DNA from: Hevea brasiliensis
Taxonomy: Eukaryota > Streptophyta > Magnoliopsida > Malpighiales > Euphorbiaceae
Direction: 5' to 3'
Assembly (NCBI RefSeq): GCF_030052815.1
Contig: NW_026614821.1
Coordinates: 1-64,000 of the forward strand
Length of the DNA stretch: 64,000 nucleotides
Below, piece after piece: positions 1-10,330 of the stretch. Position 1 is the first letter of the stretch; each line of letters begins with the position of its first letter. The notes under the pieces are model-generated. The model did no database searches and was not told the DNA's origin. It saw only the letters and a program-made list of their open reading frames with translations. The position numbers and the translations under genes are program-made.

Positions 1-583
1 TGCAATAATAATATAAAAGTAAAATAAATAATTAACAACAATGAAAACTTATCATTATGCCACGCAGGATGCATTTTTTATAACTATTCGTAATATATTT
101 AATTTAATGGTTTTTCTATTGATTATTTATTAGTGAATTTTTAGGACTTATTTTAATGTCTAAGTAACCTATACAAATTGACTGGACTGGATAAATGGTT
201 AAACTGGCACTGGGTATTAAGTACCTCGGGCCATCACACTATCGGTCACATAGTGTCTGCCATGTGTGCAACAGAATGGCTAAAGAGCCATAACATCAAT
301 CGGGTATAAAGCCACATGTATCAAAGAGTAACAGAATAGCTAGAAACCATAAATCACAGAATGGCAATAAAAGCCATAAATCTCAGAATGGCATAGAGCT
401 ATAAGCAGTACTGCAAGTCAGAACCCTATTGGCATGCCAACTTATCCAAACCAACTATAAAACTAGGCATACATGGGCACATTAACATCTTAGGCATTGG
501 CTCTTAACATTTTGTCATTATGGTTACTATTCATAGCACTATTCATGCTAAATTTTGGTTATGCCATATATAATAGGAACACA
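1..583 (-). mobile_element. L0: remnant of a Gypsy LTR, minus orientation
   Basis: This stretch aligns by eye, in the same orientation, with the minus-strand LTRs of element E (near 58980-59400). Shared landmarks are the ACTGGACTGGATAAATGG block, the AGTACCTCG block, a run of diverged copies of a CAGAATGGC...GCCAT unit (about 280-400) and CTATTGGCATGCCAA. It is interrupted at 583 by the start of P1 and its left part lies outside the window. No coding sequence is seen. It is the oldest visible layer and the host of every later insertion. Confidence 0.7.
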
Positions 584-930
584 TATAACGCCCTCACCAT
601 AGGTAGTCCTTACATTTTACTGTTCCAACGACTAATATTTGTTCAGACAGTCAGAATGTCTGGAACTACACTTAAACTATAGTGAGGAGGCATAAATTGA
701 AGGAATAAATGTTGAGAAAATATAGGAAAAATTTAGAGGAAATAAAAGAAAAATTTAGAGAATTTATTATTTGATATAAAATAATAAAAAAATAACCCAA
801 TATGCACTATAAAAGGCATTTTGGTCATTTCACTCCAAGAGGTGAAATTTGACCTAAATGTTAAATTAAAATTTAGAGAATAAAATAATTAATATAAATT
901 AAAATTTATGAAATGAATTAGGAAAATGAG

Positions 931-980
931 AAGAGAAAAGAAAAGAAAAGAAAGGAAAAGAAAACAAAAGAAAAGAAAAC
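931..980 (+). repeat. AAAAG/AAAGA microsatellite in P1 LTR
   Basis: An imperfect purine run of AAAAG, AAAGG and AAAACA units just upstream of the UTR-like part of the P1 LTR. The other Gypsy LTRs lack it at this position, so it is a local expansion. Confidence 0.85.
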
Positions 981-1266
981 CTTATGGAAATTTAAAAATC
1001 AAAGTACAAAAAGTAGAATATATACATAGACACATAAGAAAAAATGCCACCAACCTCCATCTTCTTCCCCACTCCCTCTTCTCTCTCTTGGCCGGCTGCA
1101 TGCTCCTCTCTCCCACCATTGTTACTCAAGCTTCAAGCTTGATTTCCCAAGCTTCTTCCACCCAAAACCTATTGCTCACTTCACAAAAATTACTCCCCAC
1201 TCCATAAGAAAGACATAGATACCCATAAGAAGCAAGGAAATTGAAGTTTAACAAGTTACAAAAAAG

Positions 1267-1268
1267 GT
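1267..1268 (+). promoter_or_regulatory. Candidate 5' splice site in P1 LTR
   Basis: AAAAAG|GTTAGTG follows a UTR-like segment. The same site is seen in C (AAAG|GTAAGT), M1 (AAAG|GTTAGTG), M2 (GTG|GTAAGT) and E (CAAG|GTTAGTG). It pairs with the acceptor-like site at 24618-24619 just before gag. This is inferred from consensus and conservation only. Confidence 0.45.
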
Positions 1269-2926
1269 TAGTGCACTAATCCATCTTCTTCTCTGCATTA
1301 AACATGAAAAGCATGTTTTGCCAAGTATAAAATTCATGAAATTAAAAAAAAAAAATCTTGAGAAAAGAACCCCTTCAATTTTCAGCAGCCATCGAACCTT
1401 GAGGTTTGTTGCTTTCAAGTGATGAAAAATGGTTCCATGAGAATATGTGATAAGTTGATATGTTTGGGAGTTTGATTGTGTAGTGTTTGTGCAAATTTGA
1501 AACTTTGAAAACTAGAGTTTGTGTAAATGATTAAGGACTTTATGTAAATGCTTCAAATTGACCGATTAAGTTGAGATTGTTGCTTATAGAAGTGTTATGC
1601 ATGCAAATTGAAGTAAGAAAGTTGGAGGAGATTGAATTTTGAGAGTGTCAATTTTTTGTAGGTAGGGACTCAATGAGTCCAGTGGGTTAGTGAAACAATA
1701 ACTGAAAATGTGTGACTCCAATTGGTATGAGGCCAATTGAAAATGAAATTAGACTCAAAATAGCCCATTTTTCGTGTGTACACAATGCCCAAATTTTGTC
1801 AAAACCTTGACCTAAACAGTGCCTAAATCTAGATTACCCTGCACAAAACCCAGAAAATAACCAAATGAATAGTTCATTTGGTCATAACTCCCTCTATACT
1901 AGTCCAAATGACCTAAATTTGATACCATTGGAAAGCTTAAATATAGGGCTACAATTTTTATGAAGACCACTAAACCCAGAAATGCCCAAAACCGAACCAA
2001 ATTACTGGCCCAATTTGGGTTACAAAACTGCCCAGAATTAGGTTGCCCAGAAACTGCTAGACACGAACTTACCTGACTAGTTTTGGCAAAATGGCCATAA
2101 CTTGGTCTACAAGAATTCAAATGTAGTGAAACTAGTGGGAAAATGTCCACAAGACATAGGTCTACAAAATTTGTATTTTGACTAAAACCCAGAAATCAAG
2201 AGAACTAGGTTAAATAGTTAAAACAAGTAACTGCATCAAAACCTGCAATCTGACCAAACTTAACTTGACCCCAGAACAGTCTTTTAGTCATAACTCCCAC
2301 TAGAAAAATCCAATTGAGATGAGCCATACCTGTCCAGAAACCTGAGAGACAAGGCTACAACTTTATTTTAGGGACCTTCCTCAAACTATGCCTGTAAGAA
2401 CCTCAAAAAGTGACCTGCAATCACTGTCCTGAACTGAACCCCTGTTAGCACAAGGTACATGAGCCTAGGTCAATTATTTGGCCATTAATAACTCCAAAAA
2501 ACTTGAAAATTTGTGATTAAAAATTCTAAGTGACCACAAGACATAGGGCAACAGTTTTTATGTAGATCGCCATGCCTAAAAGTGACTACAACCTGTTCCT
2601 TTAATTAGGTAAGCTCTAAGTCCAAAAGCTACCTAGTTAAGGAACAAGAATCTAGAAATGAGTTAGTTATGGTTATCCAACCATAAATTGAGTTCTAAAA
2701 ATTAAATGGACATGATTCAAAAGGGAAAGTAAGGATAAGATATAGGGGAACAACTTCCATGAAGGAAGTGTGGCCAAACAGTGGCTGCAAACTGATCAAA
2801 TGGATAGGTAAATGTGAGACACAAAAACTGAAACTAAAGAAAGGTCCATGAGATAAATTATCTTATGGTAGGGAATTTAACCCTAACAAGCTATTAAATA
2901 CTAAACCATATAAAAGAGGTATGTGG

Positions 2927-5021
2927 TGTTAGTAGTATGCCCTAGAGCATATCATTTAGTATGTATCTTGTACATATTTTTATTAATAAAAGGCATTTCC
3001 ACTTTTCCGTTTACATAATATATTTATGTGTAATAGAAAAGGTCCATTAATATTTTGTTAGAAATATTATTCTTAAGTTGTTAAGAATATGAGTGACAAT
3101 ATTTCTAGCACAAAGTATCATAAATAGGTTCACAATCGAGGATACTTCATAATAAGGACATGACTTATCCAGAAAGATTATATTCATGTTTGTTCCCAAG
3201 TTATTTATATGAGATATAAATAAGATGGAATGTTGAGTCTCATGCCATATAACAAACATGATAGGCACTTATAAATGATAAGTAGGTCGAACCAGGTGAC
3301 ACTTATGACAAGCACATGGAGTTTACTCTTGTCAATGTTTTGTCATAAATCATATCGCATATAATCTTTAGACCGAGATAGCAGTTATCTTGTATATAGG
3401 TAGTTTGAGTTTGATAACGCTTTCATACTTGTACTGTATGGGTATATGGGCATATGTTGGCTCCTACTAGTTATATATGGAGGTAGGTGTTGATCAAGAT
3501 GGAATCTGTTCCACTAAGTAAATAGGGATAAAATCTTATGTTCATTTAATTGTTCTTGATGTTTCAAGTTCCTGACCAGGACAGATAGATTTAATCAAAA
3601 AAGAGTTTCTGATGAGAAAATCTTTTTAATCAAGAACTGGAATTAAAAGAGAACATAATATTCATAGCAAATGGAGTTTGACATAAACCATGACTCCAGC
3701 TTGAGTTGGGATTTTGTAACAGAGAGATTCTAGTGCATGGTAACATATGATTATAGGTTCATTTAAGGTAAACCTTATTACTAATTGGGTGGCCATGGCA
3801 TGCTATGCCAGGTGTTAACCATGGTCTATGAGGTGCATAAAATGATTTAGAGAAATCATTTATGGTAAGAAAGAGTTCTAATGATATTAAGAGTTGATAT
3901 CATGTCTCATTGCCAATTAGTGATGAGCCTAGCAAGTCACACATATACACAAGTTATCACCTATTTAAATATGATTTAATTAATTAATTAAAGAGTTTAA
4001 TTGATTAATTAAATAGGTTTGGTTTGCAATTAAATTGCAAAGTCCCTAGCATGACTAGAAACCAAATCTATATTATTGGATGTATAATATAAGTTAAATT
4101 TATATTTAAAGTGTTTAAATATATATTTAATTAATGAGAAATTAATTAATAGAGATTAATTAATTAATTTATATTTGATATAAATTAATTAGAAGAAGAA
4201 AAATAATTATTTTGGGTTGAGAACTCAAAATTAAGACACAGGGGCATTTTGGTCATTTCACAGTGTGACACGTGGCACCATGAGATGGTGACACATGGGA
4301 TTACACATAAGCTTGCCAAATATTTTTTAATCATGTAAGATGATTAAAATCAAGATTAAATATAGGTTTGACACTTGGCACAATGTGATTGGGTCACTTA
4401 AACCTAGAGCTAATCAAAGGGTGACATGTGGCAAGGGTTTAATGTGTTGACCTAGCTATTTAAGTGTTGTTATGAGAAAATAAAACACAACCAGCAGCCA
4501 CACTCCTTTGTCACGCCACTTTGAGGGTTTTTATCTCTTCTTCTTCATCTCTTATCAATTCAAAGAGATTAGCCATCAATCTCTTGAATTAAGAACACTA
4601 GAAATTGTTTCTAGTGTCCTGTTTACATCTCTAATCTCTTAAAAGGCAGAACTTGAATTTCTAATTAATAGAAAAAGCTTTAGAAGCTGTTCAAGGGCTG
4701 CCATAGGTGGTTATTTTGTGGACAAGCTAGAGCGACAACAACTGTTCTCCAGAAGAAGAATCTCAAAGGCTCACACACTCTTCAGAGCATCAAGAGGTTA
4801 TTGTAATCGCTCTTGATTTACTCTAGGTTCTAAAACTAATCTGATTAATTTTAAAATCTTAAATGGAAAATACAGATCCAAAAACATATTAAAAGAGTTT
4901 TAATATGTTGTTTATCATTGAAATCAAATAGATAAAAATAAATCTTGCATGATGCATGTGACCCTAGGTGAAAATTTTTGAATTCAATGTTATAAACTTG
5001 TGTTTTTCACGCCTGCCTTCA
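2927..5021 (+). repeat. Copia A 5' LTR
   Basis: About 2.1 kb, TG...CA termini. AT-rich palindromic TTAATTAATTAA blocks lie at about 3970-4190. The shared GGGGCATTTTGGTCATTTCA block is at 4241-4260, and a G-box/ABRE core (CACGTGGC) begins at 4269. A TATA-like TATTTAAGTG (about 4457) precedes the presumed transcription start and an untranslated R/U5 region. The donor-like AGAG|GTTATTG is at 4796/4797. Compared with the 3' LTR it has several small deletions at CAG/CTG (for example 3350-3420). Confidence 0.93.
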
Positions 5022-5023
5022 AT

Positions 5024-5037
5024 TGGTATCAGAGCCA
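5024..5037 (+). promoter_or_regulatory. Copia A primer-binding site
   Basis: TGGTATCAGAGCCA, two bases after the 5' LTR, matches the 3' end complement of plant initiator-Met tRNA. Minus-strand DNA synthesis would start here. Confidence 0.93.
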
Positions 5038-6799
5038 CTATATTTGCCATTTAGATTGTTGATTATATGATTTAATTGTGTGTTTGATCATGAGATCAAA
5101 AGTTCATTGCTGGTTGCAAAGCAAGTTGGCGGCATACTTGAAAAAACACCATCAATGGTGCGCATGGTTTGGCTTCCATGGGTGGTTTAAGGTTTGGCTT
5201 TTAATTCTGCAATTGTTGTATGATCTAAGGCCTATTCTTTGACTAATTAAAGTGTTTAATTAGTAGTTTTTATCACACAATTAAATTATGATTCAAATCA
5301 TAATTTTAAAAAATTGTTTGAATGTGATTCAAATCTGAATTTTAAAAGTTGTTTGCATGTGATTCAAATCTGAATTTTAAAGTTGTTTGAATTATATTTA
5401 AATCTGTTTTTTTAAAATTGAGTGAATAAAATTCAGATCTGATTTTTTAAAAAATGTTTGAATGTGATTCAAATCTGATTTTTTTAAAAAATGTTTGAAT
5501 GTGATTCAAATCTGAATTTTTGAAGTTGTTTGAATGTGATTCAAATCTGAATTTTTAAATTTGTTTGAATGAGATTCAAATATGAATTTTTAAATTTATT
5601 TGAATCATATTCAAATCTGGATTTTTAAGTTGAATATGAGATATTCAATTTAATTTAAGTATGTATGTTTTATTTAATTGTTAAATAGTGATATGCATGA
5701 TGGATGATCATGGACTATAAAAGACCAATGTGATTGGATTTATTTCTTTATGTTTCTTTGGGATTGTAAATTAATTAATTTATTTTAATTTATTTTGGGC
5801 ATGTATTATTAAGTTTGTAATAATTTTTGGGTTGTAATTTCATTTATTTAAGTTCTTGTAAATTCGCCTTGGTATGCCAAGGATTACTATGTAATATTGG
5901 ATTGCAAGAAGTTCAAGGAGGTCAAGAGCATTGGTGGGACCAGTGGGAGGAATTCAAGATCAAGTGTTGATTATGTACTCCTTCAGCAACTCTTGTAAAA
6001 TGAATGAATGAAATGCACCTAGGAATGCCCTGATTCAATTCTTGGTGGCTCAGAATTGAATCCCTTAGAAAGTCCATGATCATACCATATTTACTGCTTA
6101 TCCATGAATGATGTATGGGAATGTATGCAATTATATGGTATATGCATGCTAAATGGATAATGTGCAAAGTGAGACCTTAATAGTAAATAGAATGACCATA
6201 AAATCTTCCAAACAAATGATTAAGTTGGAAATGCTATAATTAAAGTAATTATAACATAGGCCCTCCATTGGGGCAATTATTTTAAGAAATTTTAAATAGT
6301 TGCATAAGATGCAATTTATTTAAGAGATTTTCTTAAGAATAATTATTAAGCATGAGATGTTGTAAATATGTAAATGGTTTAGTGGCCAATATTGGATGTA
6401 CCTGAGGACATTAAAATTATTTGAATAATTATCGCTCAATGGGATCAACTTAACTAATGCAAGATAAGTCAATAATGGATGTACCTTAGATTTTGAGCAT
6501 TAGGGGCTAGGTAAAGGATTGAACCTCACATGAGATGTGATGGGCAAAGAGTTGCTCACTTATAGTTTATTGTAATTCCAATAATGGATGTACCTGAGGA
6601 TGATCAATAGAATTATAAGAATTCAATCACCCACTAGAAATCCATCCAACTAGGATTTAGTTTTCTACTTTGGAAGTGTAGGATTCGCTAAGTTAGTGGG
6701 AGGACCAATTTGATTAAAAGACCATAATCATTTTGGTTAATTACATGATACATTTACTAATTAATCTAGTTATTTTCTGCAATTAATTTTCTGATAAAA
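5038..6799 (+). other. Copia A untranslated leader (PBS to gag)
   Basis: About 1.76 kb without a supported sense ORF. It holds the palindromic tandem array (5290-5630) and three dispersed copies of GGATGTACCTGAG-like sequence (about 6394, 6477, 6586). The equivalent leader exists in B and D, so it is a family trait. The acceptor-like TTTTCTGCAG seen just before gag in B is TTTTCTGCAA here (about 6774-6782), that is, lost. An antisense ORF (5922-6167) has relatives in B and D but no known domain. Confidence 0.8.
5290..5630 (+). repeat. Tandem array of ~34-bp units in Copia A leader
   Basis: About ten diverged units built round GATTCAAATCTGAATTTTTA followed by a TTGTTTGAATGT linker. The core ATTCAAATCTGAAT is nearly its own reverse complement, so each unit can form a small hairpin and units can pair with each other. 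B has about eight units and D about ten, so copy number varies among family members. Confidence 0.9.
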
Positions 6800-7626
6800 A
6801 TGAGCACAAAACAACCACCACCATCCAATATCCTTGCAAGCATACTTGATCACAATAGGTTGTGACAGACCTAATGCTGATTGGCTAAGAAATTTGAAAC
6901 TTGTCTGAACCTTGAACATATAGGATATGTTCTAGATTCAAATGTTCTGGTCCCTTGCCTCCAGAGTCCACACAAGATGAACTTGATACTTTTTACAAGT
7001 TGAAGGAGCATGATATGAGAGCCAAGTATTACATGCTAGCTTCTTTGAGTAATGAGTTACAGAAGCAACATGAAAACATGCAGAGTGCGAGTGAGATCCT
7101 CCTTCACCTACAAGTGTTGTATGGTGAGCACAGCAAGAATGTTAGGTATGAGATATCTAGACAGTTGTTCCACATGAGGATGCCTGGTGGATAGAATGTT
7201 GGGGATCATGTCCACAAGATGATTCGGCTGATTGAGCAGCTGGTACATCTTGACTTTAACATGGATTTCCAACTGCAAACGGATTTGATCCTTCATCCTT
7301 CACGAGTCTTTTAGAAATTTTGTGACAAATTTCCATATGACTAAACAGAATGCACCTTAGCCGTTTTACTCAACATGTTTGGTTATTGCCCAAAAGAATA
7401 TGCCGTGCAATAAAGGAAAAGAGGTAGCTTTGTTGCATCTTCTTCTCACTGGAAAGTCCAACAAGAAGAAGGGCAATAAGAAAAAGAAACTTGATTCTGG
7501 TCCTTCCAAGAAAATAGCTAAACAGAAAGGAAGACCAAAGTCGACAAAGGCAAAGGAAAGTGTTTCCACCGCCAATAGGAAAGTGTTTCCATTGCGAAGA
7601 AAGTGTTTCCATCAAGCAAAGTATAG
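6800..7626 (+). pseudogene. gag: Copia A gag remnant
   Basis: The ATG at 6800 aligns with the gag start of B (31596) and D (61570). The text then runs with several small indels: a readable piece with MRAKYYMLASLSNELQKQH (about 7012-7068), then a basic Lys-rich stretch (KSNKKKGNKKKK, about 7455-7490) that precedes the zinc knuckle in B and D. The zinc-knuckle area is scrambled: AAAGTGTTTCCA occurs three times (about 7557-7612) and no intact CCHC motif remains. Gag would form the capsid. This copy cannot make a full protein, although indels at CAG/CTG sites (about 6865-6885) may be sequencing errors. Confidence 0.8.
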
Positions 7627-8570
7627 CAATCTAAAAGAATGCAATGCTATGGTGAAAACCAACTCAAGTTCAAAATATATTTGGCACTTAAGGTTATGTC
7701 ATGTTGCAGAAGATAGGATTGCAAAATTGGAGAAAATGGGGATTCTATCTTCATTGGGCTCTGAGCCTACTCCAGCTTGTGAATCTTGCCTTGTGGCAAA
7801 ATGACTAGATCACCCTTTGTTGGACAAGGGCTAAGAGTGAAAATATTTTGGAGCTAATACATAGTGATGTATGTGGTCCATTTAAAAAAATGGCTAGAGG
7901 GGGTTTTCATTATTTTATTACCTTTACTGATGATAAATCAAGATTTGGGTATTTGTATTTGATGAAATACAAACATGAATCCTTTGAAAAGTTCAAAGAA
8001 TTTAAATCTGAAGTAGAAAATCAAACATGAAAGAGTATTAAAGCTCTTCGATCAGATCGTGGAGTTGAATATTTGAGTCTTGAATTTGATGAATACTTGA
8101 GAGAGCATGGCATTGTTTCTCACCGACTCCTCCAGAACGCCATACGGCTAAATGGTGTATCTGAAAGGAGAAATCGTACCCTATTGGATATGGTACGTAG
8201 TATGATGAGCTATACTGATATGTCAATCTTCTTTTGGGGATTTGCATTAGAATCAGCTTTGTATATTCTGAATAGGATTCCATCAAAATCAGTTTCTTCC
8301 ACACCTTATGAGATATGGCATGAAAGAAAACCAAGTCTTAAGCATGTTAAGATTTGGAGTTGTCCAGCTTATATCAAAATGCTGAACACTGATAAATTGG
8401 AGACCAGATCAGAAAAAAGGTCGATTTGTTGGATATCCAAAAGATACTTTTGGATATTATTTTATTTGCCTACTTCACAAAAGGTTGTTATAAGTAGAGA
8501 TGCCACATTTCTTGAACAACAGTTTGTTCAAGAAGGAGGCAAAGGAAGGCAAATAGAGTTAGAATTGGAG
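7627..8570 (+). pseudogene. pol: Copia A integrase remnant
   Basis: The GAG-pre-integrase/HHCC zinc region is readable (WHLRLCHV...CESC, 7681-7791), then the catalytic core starts HSDVCGPFK (7860-7886) and continues with FTDDKSRFGYLY. The second acidic motif reads LRSDRGVEY (normally RSDRGGEY), and the third lies in NGVSERRNRTL. A stop (about 8028) and frameshifts break it. The sequence jumps straight from gag to this region: the protease segment (B 32416-32850) is absent, with the same junction as in D. Confidence 0.85.
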
Positions 8571-10316
8571 AATTCTGACCAACCAACAGATCAGATGGAT
8601 ATAGATCCATCTAGTCAACCAATACCCGTTGATGAAACATCTACAGCTGTTCCTCATAGAACAACCAGGGTATCTCACCCACCAGTGAGATATGGTTTTC
8701 TTCATGAAGAAGAACAAGAGTTGTCTACTCATGAAGAAGTAGATCATGGAGATGATCCACTTACCTATGAAGAAGCTATATCAGATATAGACTCTTCAAA
8801 ATGGATTGAAGCTATGAAATTCGAGATTGATTCCATGTATAAGAATCAAGTTTGGGATCTTGTTGACCCACCTGAAGGTATTATACCTATAGGGAACAAA
8901 TGGGTTTTCAAGAAGAAAATTGGTTCTGATGGAAAGGTAGAGACCTATAAGGCAAGGCTAGTAGCGAAAGGGTTTCGCCAAAGGCAAGGAATCAACTATG
9001 AGGAGACTTTCTCGCCTGTTGCCATGCTTAAATAAATTAGGATTTTATTAGCAATAGCTGCGTACTATGATTATGAGATTTGGCAGATGGATGTCAAAAT
9101 AGCTTTTCTCAATGGATACATTGAAGAAAACATTTTCATGGAACAACCTAAGGGATTTGAATCCCAAGATGGTTCCAAGGTATGCAAGCTAAAGCGATCC
9201 ATTTATGGGTTGAAACAAGCTTCGAGGAGTTGGAACATCCGTTTTGATGAAGCCATTAAGTCCTTTGGTTTTATCAAAAATGAGGATGAGCCATGTGTAT
9301 ATAAGAAGGTTAGTGACAGTGCTATCACTTTCCTTGTCTTATATATGGATGACATACTGTTGATGGGTAATGACACAGGTATGTTGATGACTATAAAGGT
9401 ATGGTTGTCAAATACATTCTCCATGAAAGACTTAGGGGAGGCAACCTATATTCTTGGGATTCGCATCTATAGAGATAGAGCGAAAAGAATAATTGGTTTA
9501 TCCCAAAGTCTATACTTTGAAAAGGTGTTAAAGAGGTTTAACATGCTTGATTCCAAGAGAGGATTGTTACCAGTGAGACATGGTATCCATCTTTCTAAAG
9601 AGATGTCTCCAAAGACACCTGAAGAAAGAGATAAGATGGCCAGGATTCCATATGCTTCGGCTATTGGAAGTTTAATGTATGCAATGTTGTGTACTAAATT
9701 TGGATATCGCATATGTTGTTAGTTTGGCTAGCGGTATCAATCCAATCCAGTTTGGAACATCGATAGTCACAAGAATATCCTTAAGTACTTGAGAAGAACT
9801 AAGGATTTATTCTTGACTTATGGAGATGGAGACTTGCAATTGGATGGTTATACTAATTCGATTTCCAATCAGATATCGATGATAGAAAGTCTACCTCGAT
9901 ATGTGTTCATTTGTAATGGAGGTGTAGTCGGTTGGAAGAGTTCCAAGCAGAGCACATTGCAGATTCCACTACTGTTGAATATATTCTTGCATCGGATCTT
10001 CGCAAAGGAAGCTGTTTGGATAAAGAAGTTCGTGAGAACTTACAGAGTTCCTTCCATTGAGTCGCCGGTTCCACTACTTTGTGACAACAATGGAGCAGCG
10101 ACAAAGCTAAGGAACTAAGGTCTCACCAAAATCCAAACACATAGAAAGGCACTACTACATTATCAGAGATATAGTTGGGCAAGGCGATATAGCCATGCAG
10201 AAAAAATAACATCAGCTGAAAATCCAGCTGATCCATTCACTAAGCCTATGTCACAGACTCAGTTAGACCGACATCTTGAGAAGATAGGTCTAAGATATTG
10301 TAATGAATGGCTCTAG
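8571..10316 (+). pseudogene. pol: Copia A reverse transcriptase and RNase H remnant
   Basis: After an acidic linker (DQPTDQMDIDPSS) the RT begins at EAISDIDSSKWIEAM (8769-8813) with NQVWDLVDPPEG and KARLVAKGF. A stop at 9033 interrupts it, then it resumes with WQMDVKIAFLNGYIEE and KRSIYGLKQASRSW. The catalytic box is YMDD (9342-9353) where B and D have YVDD, a GTG to ATG change. The RNase H part (about 9780-10316) is frame-shifted but recognisable (SSKQST, VWIKKF, then a frame-shifted NPADPFTKP) and ends at TAG 10314-10316. Confidence 0.88.
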
Positions 10317-10330
10317 TGCTAGTGGGAGAT
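10317..10330 (+). promoter_or_regulatory. Copia A polypurine tract
   Basis: TGCTAGTGGGAGAT directly before the 3' LTR. The purine run GTGGGAGA is the expected plus-strand primer and is conserved in B and D. Confidence 0.85.

Larger units (their letters stand above)
584..2926 (+). repeat. P1 5' LTR, segment 1
   Basis: Begins with a mutated LTR terminus. It contains a shared GGCATTTTGGTCATTTCA block at 815-832 beside a possible TATA box (CTATAAAAGGC, about 807-817), an AAAAG microsatellite, a pyrimidine-rich UTR-like stretch (1040-1100) and a splice-donor-like AAAG|GTTAGTG at 1266/1267. The second half (about 1700-2880) carries the ...TGGTCATAACTC... sentences typical of all Gypsy LTRs here. 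Short ORFs in it (497-682, 926-1207) have no family resemblance and are probably chance. Confidence 0.72.

Noticed and set aside
579..590. An inversion breakpoint between L0 and P1
   Set aside because: The junction matches the start of a Gypsy LTR (TATAACGCCC) and the L0 text is consistent with simple insertion of P1.
497..1207. Small ORFs of 61 and 93 codons as possible host genes
   Set aside because: The first spans the L0/P1 boundary and the second starts in a purine microsatellite and runs into UTR-like LTR sequence. Neither has a recognisable family.
3960..4190. TTAATTAATTAA blocks as a replication origin or matrix-attachment site
   Set aside because: They are simply repeated in every Copia LTR of the family and need no other explanation.
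5290..5630. CRISPR-like array
   Set aside because: Units are contiguous and diverged with no unique spacers, and the context is a plant retrotransposon leader.
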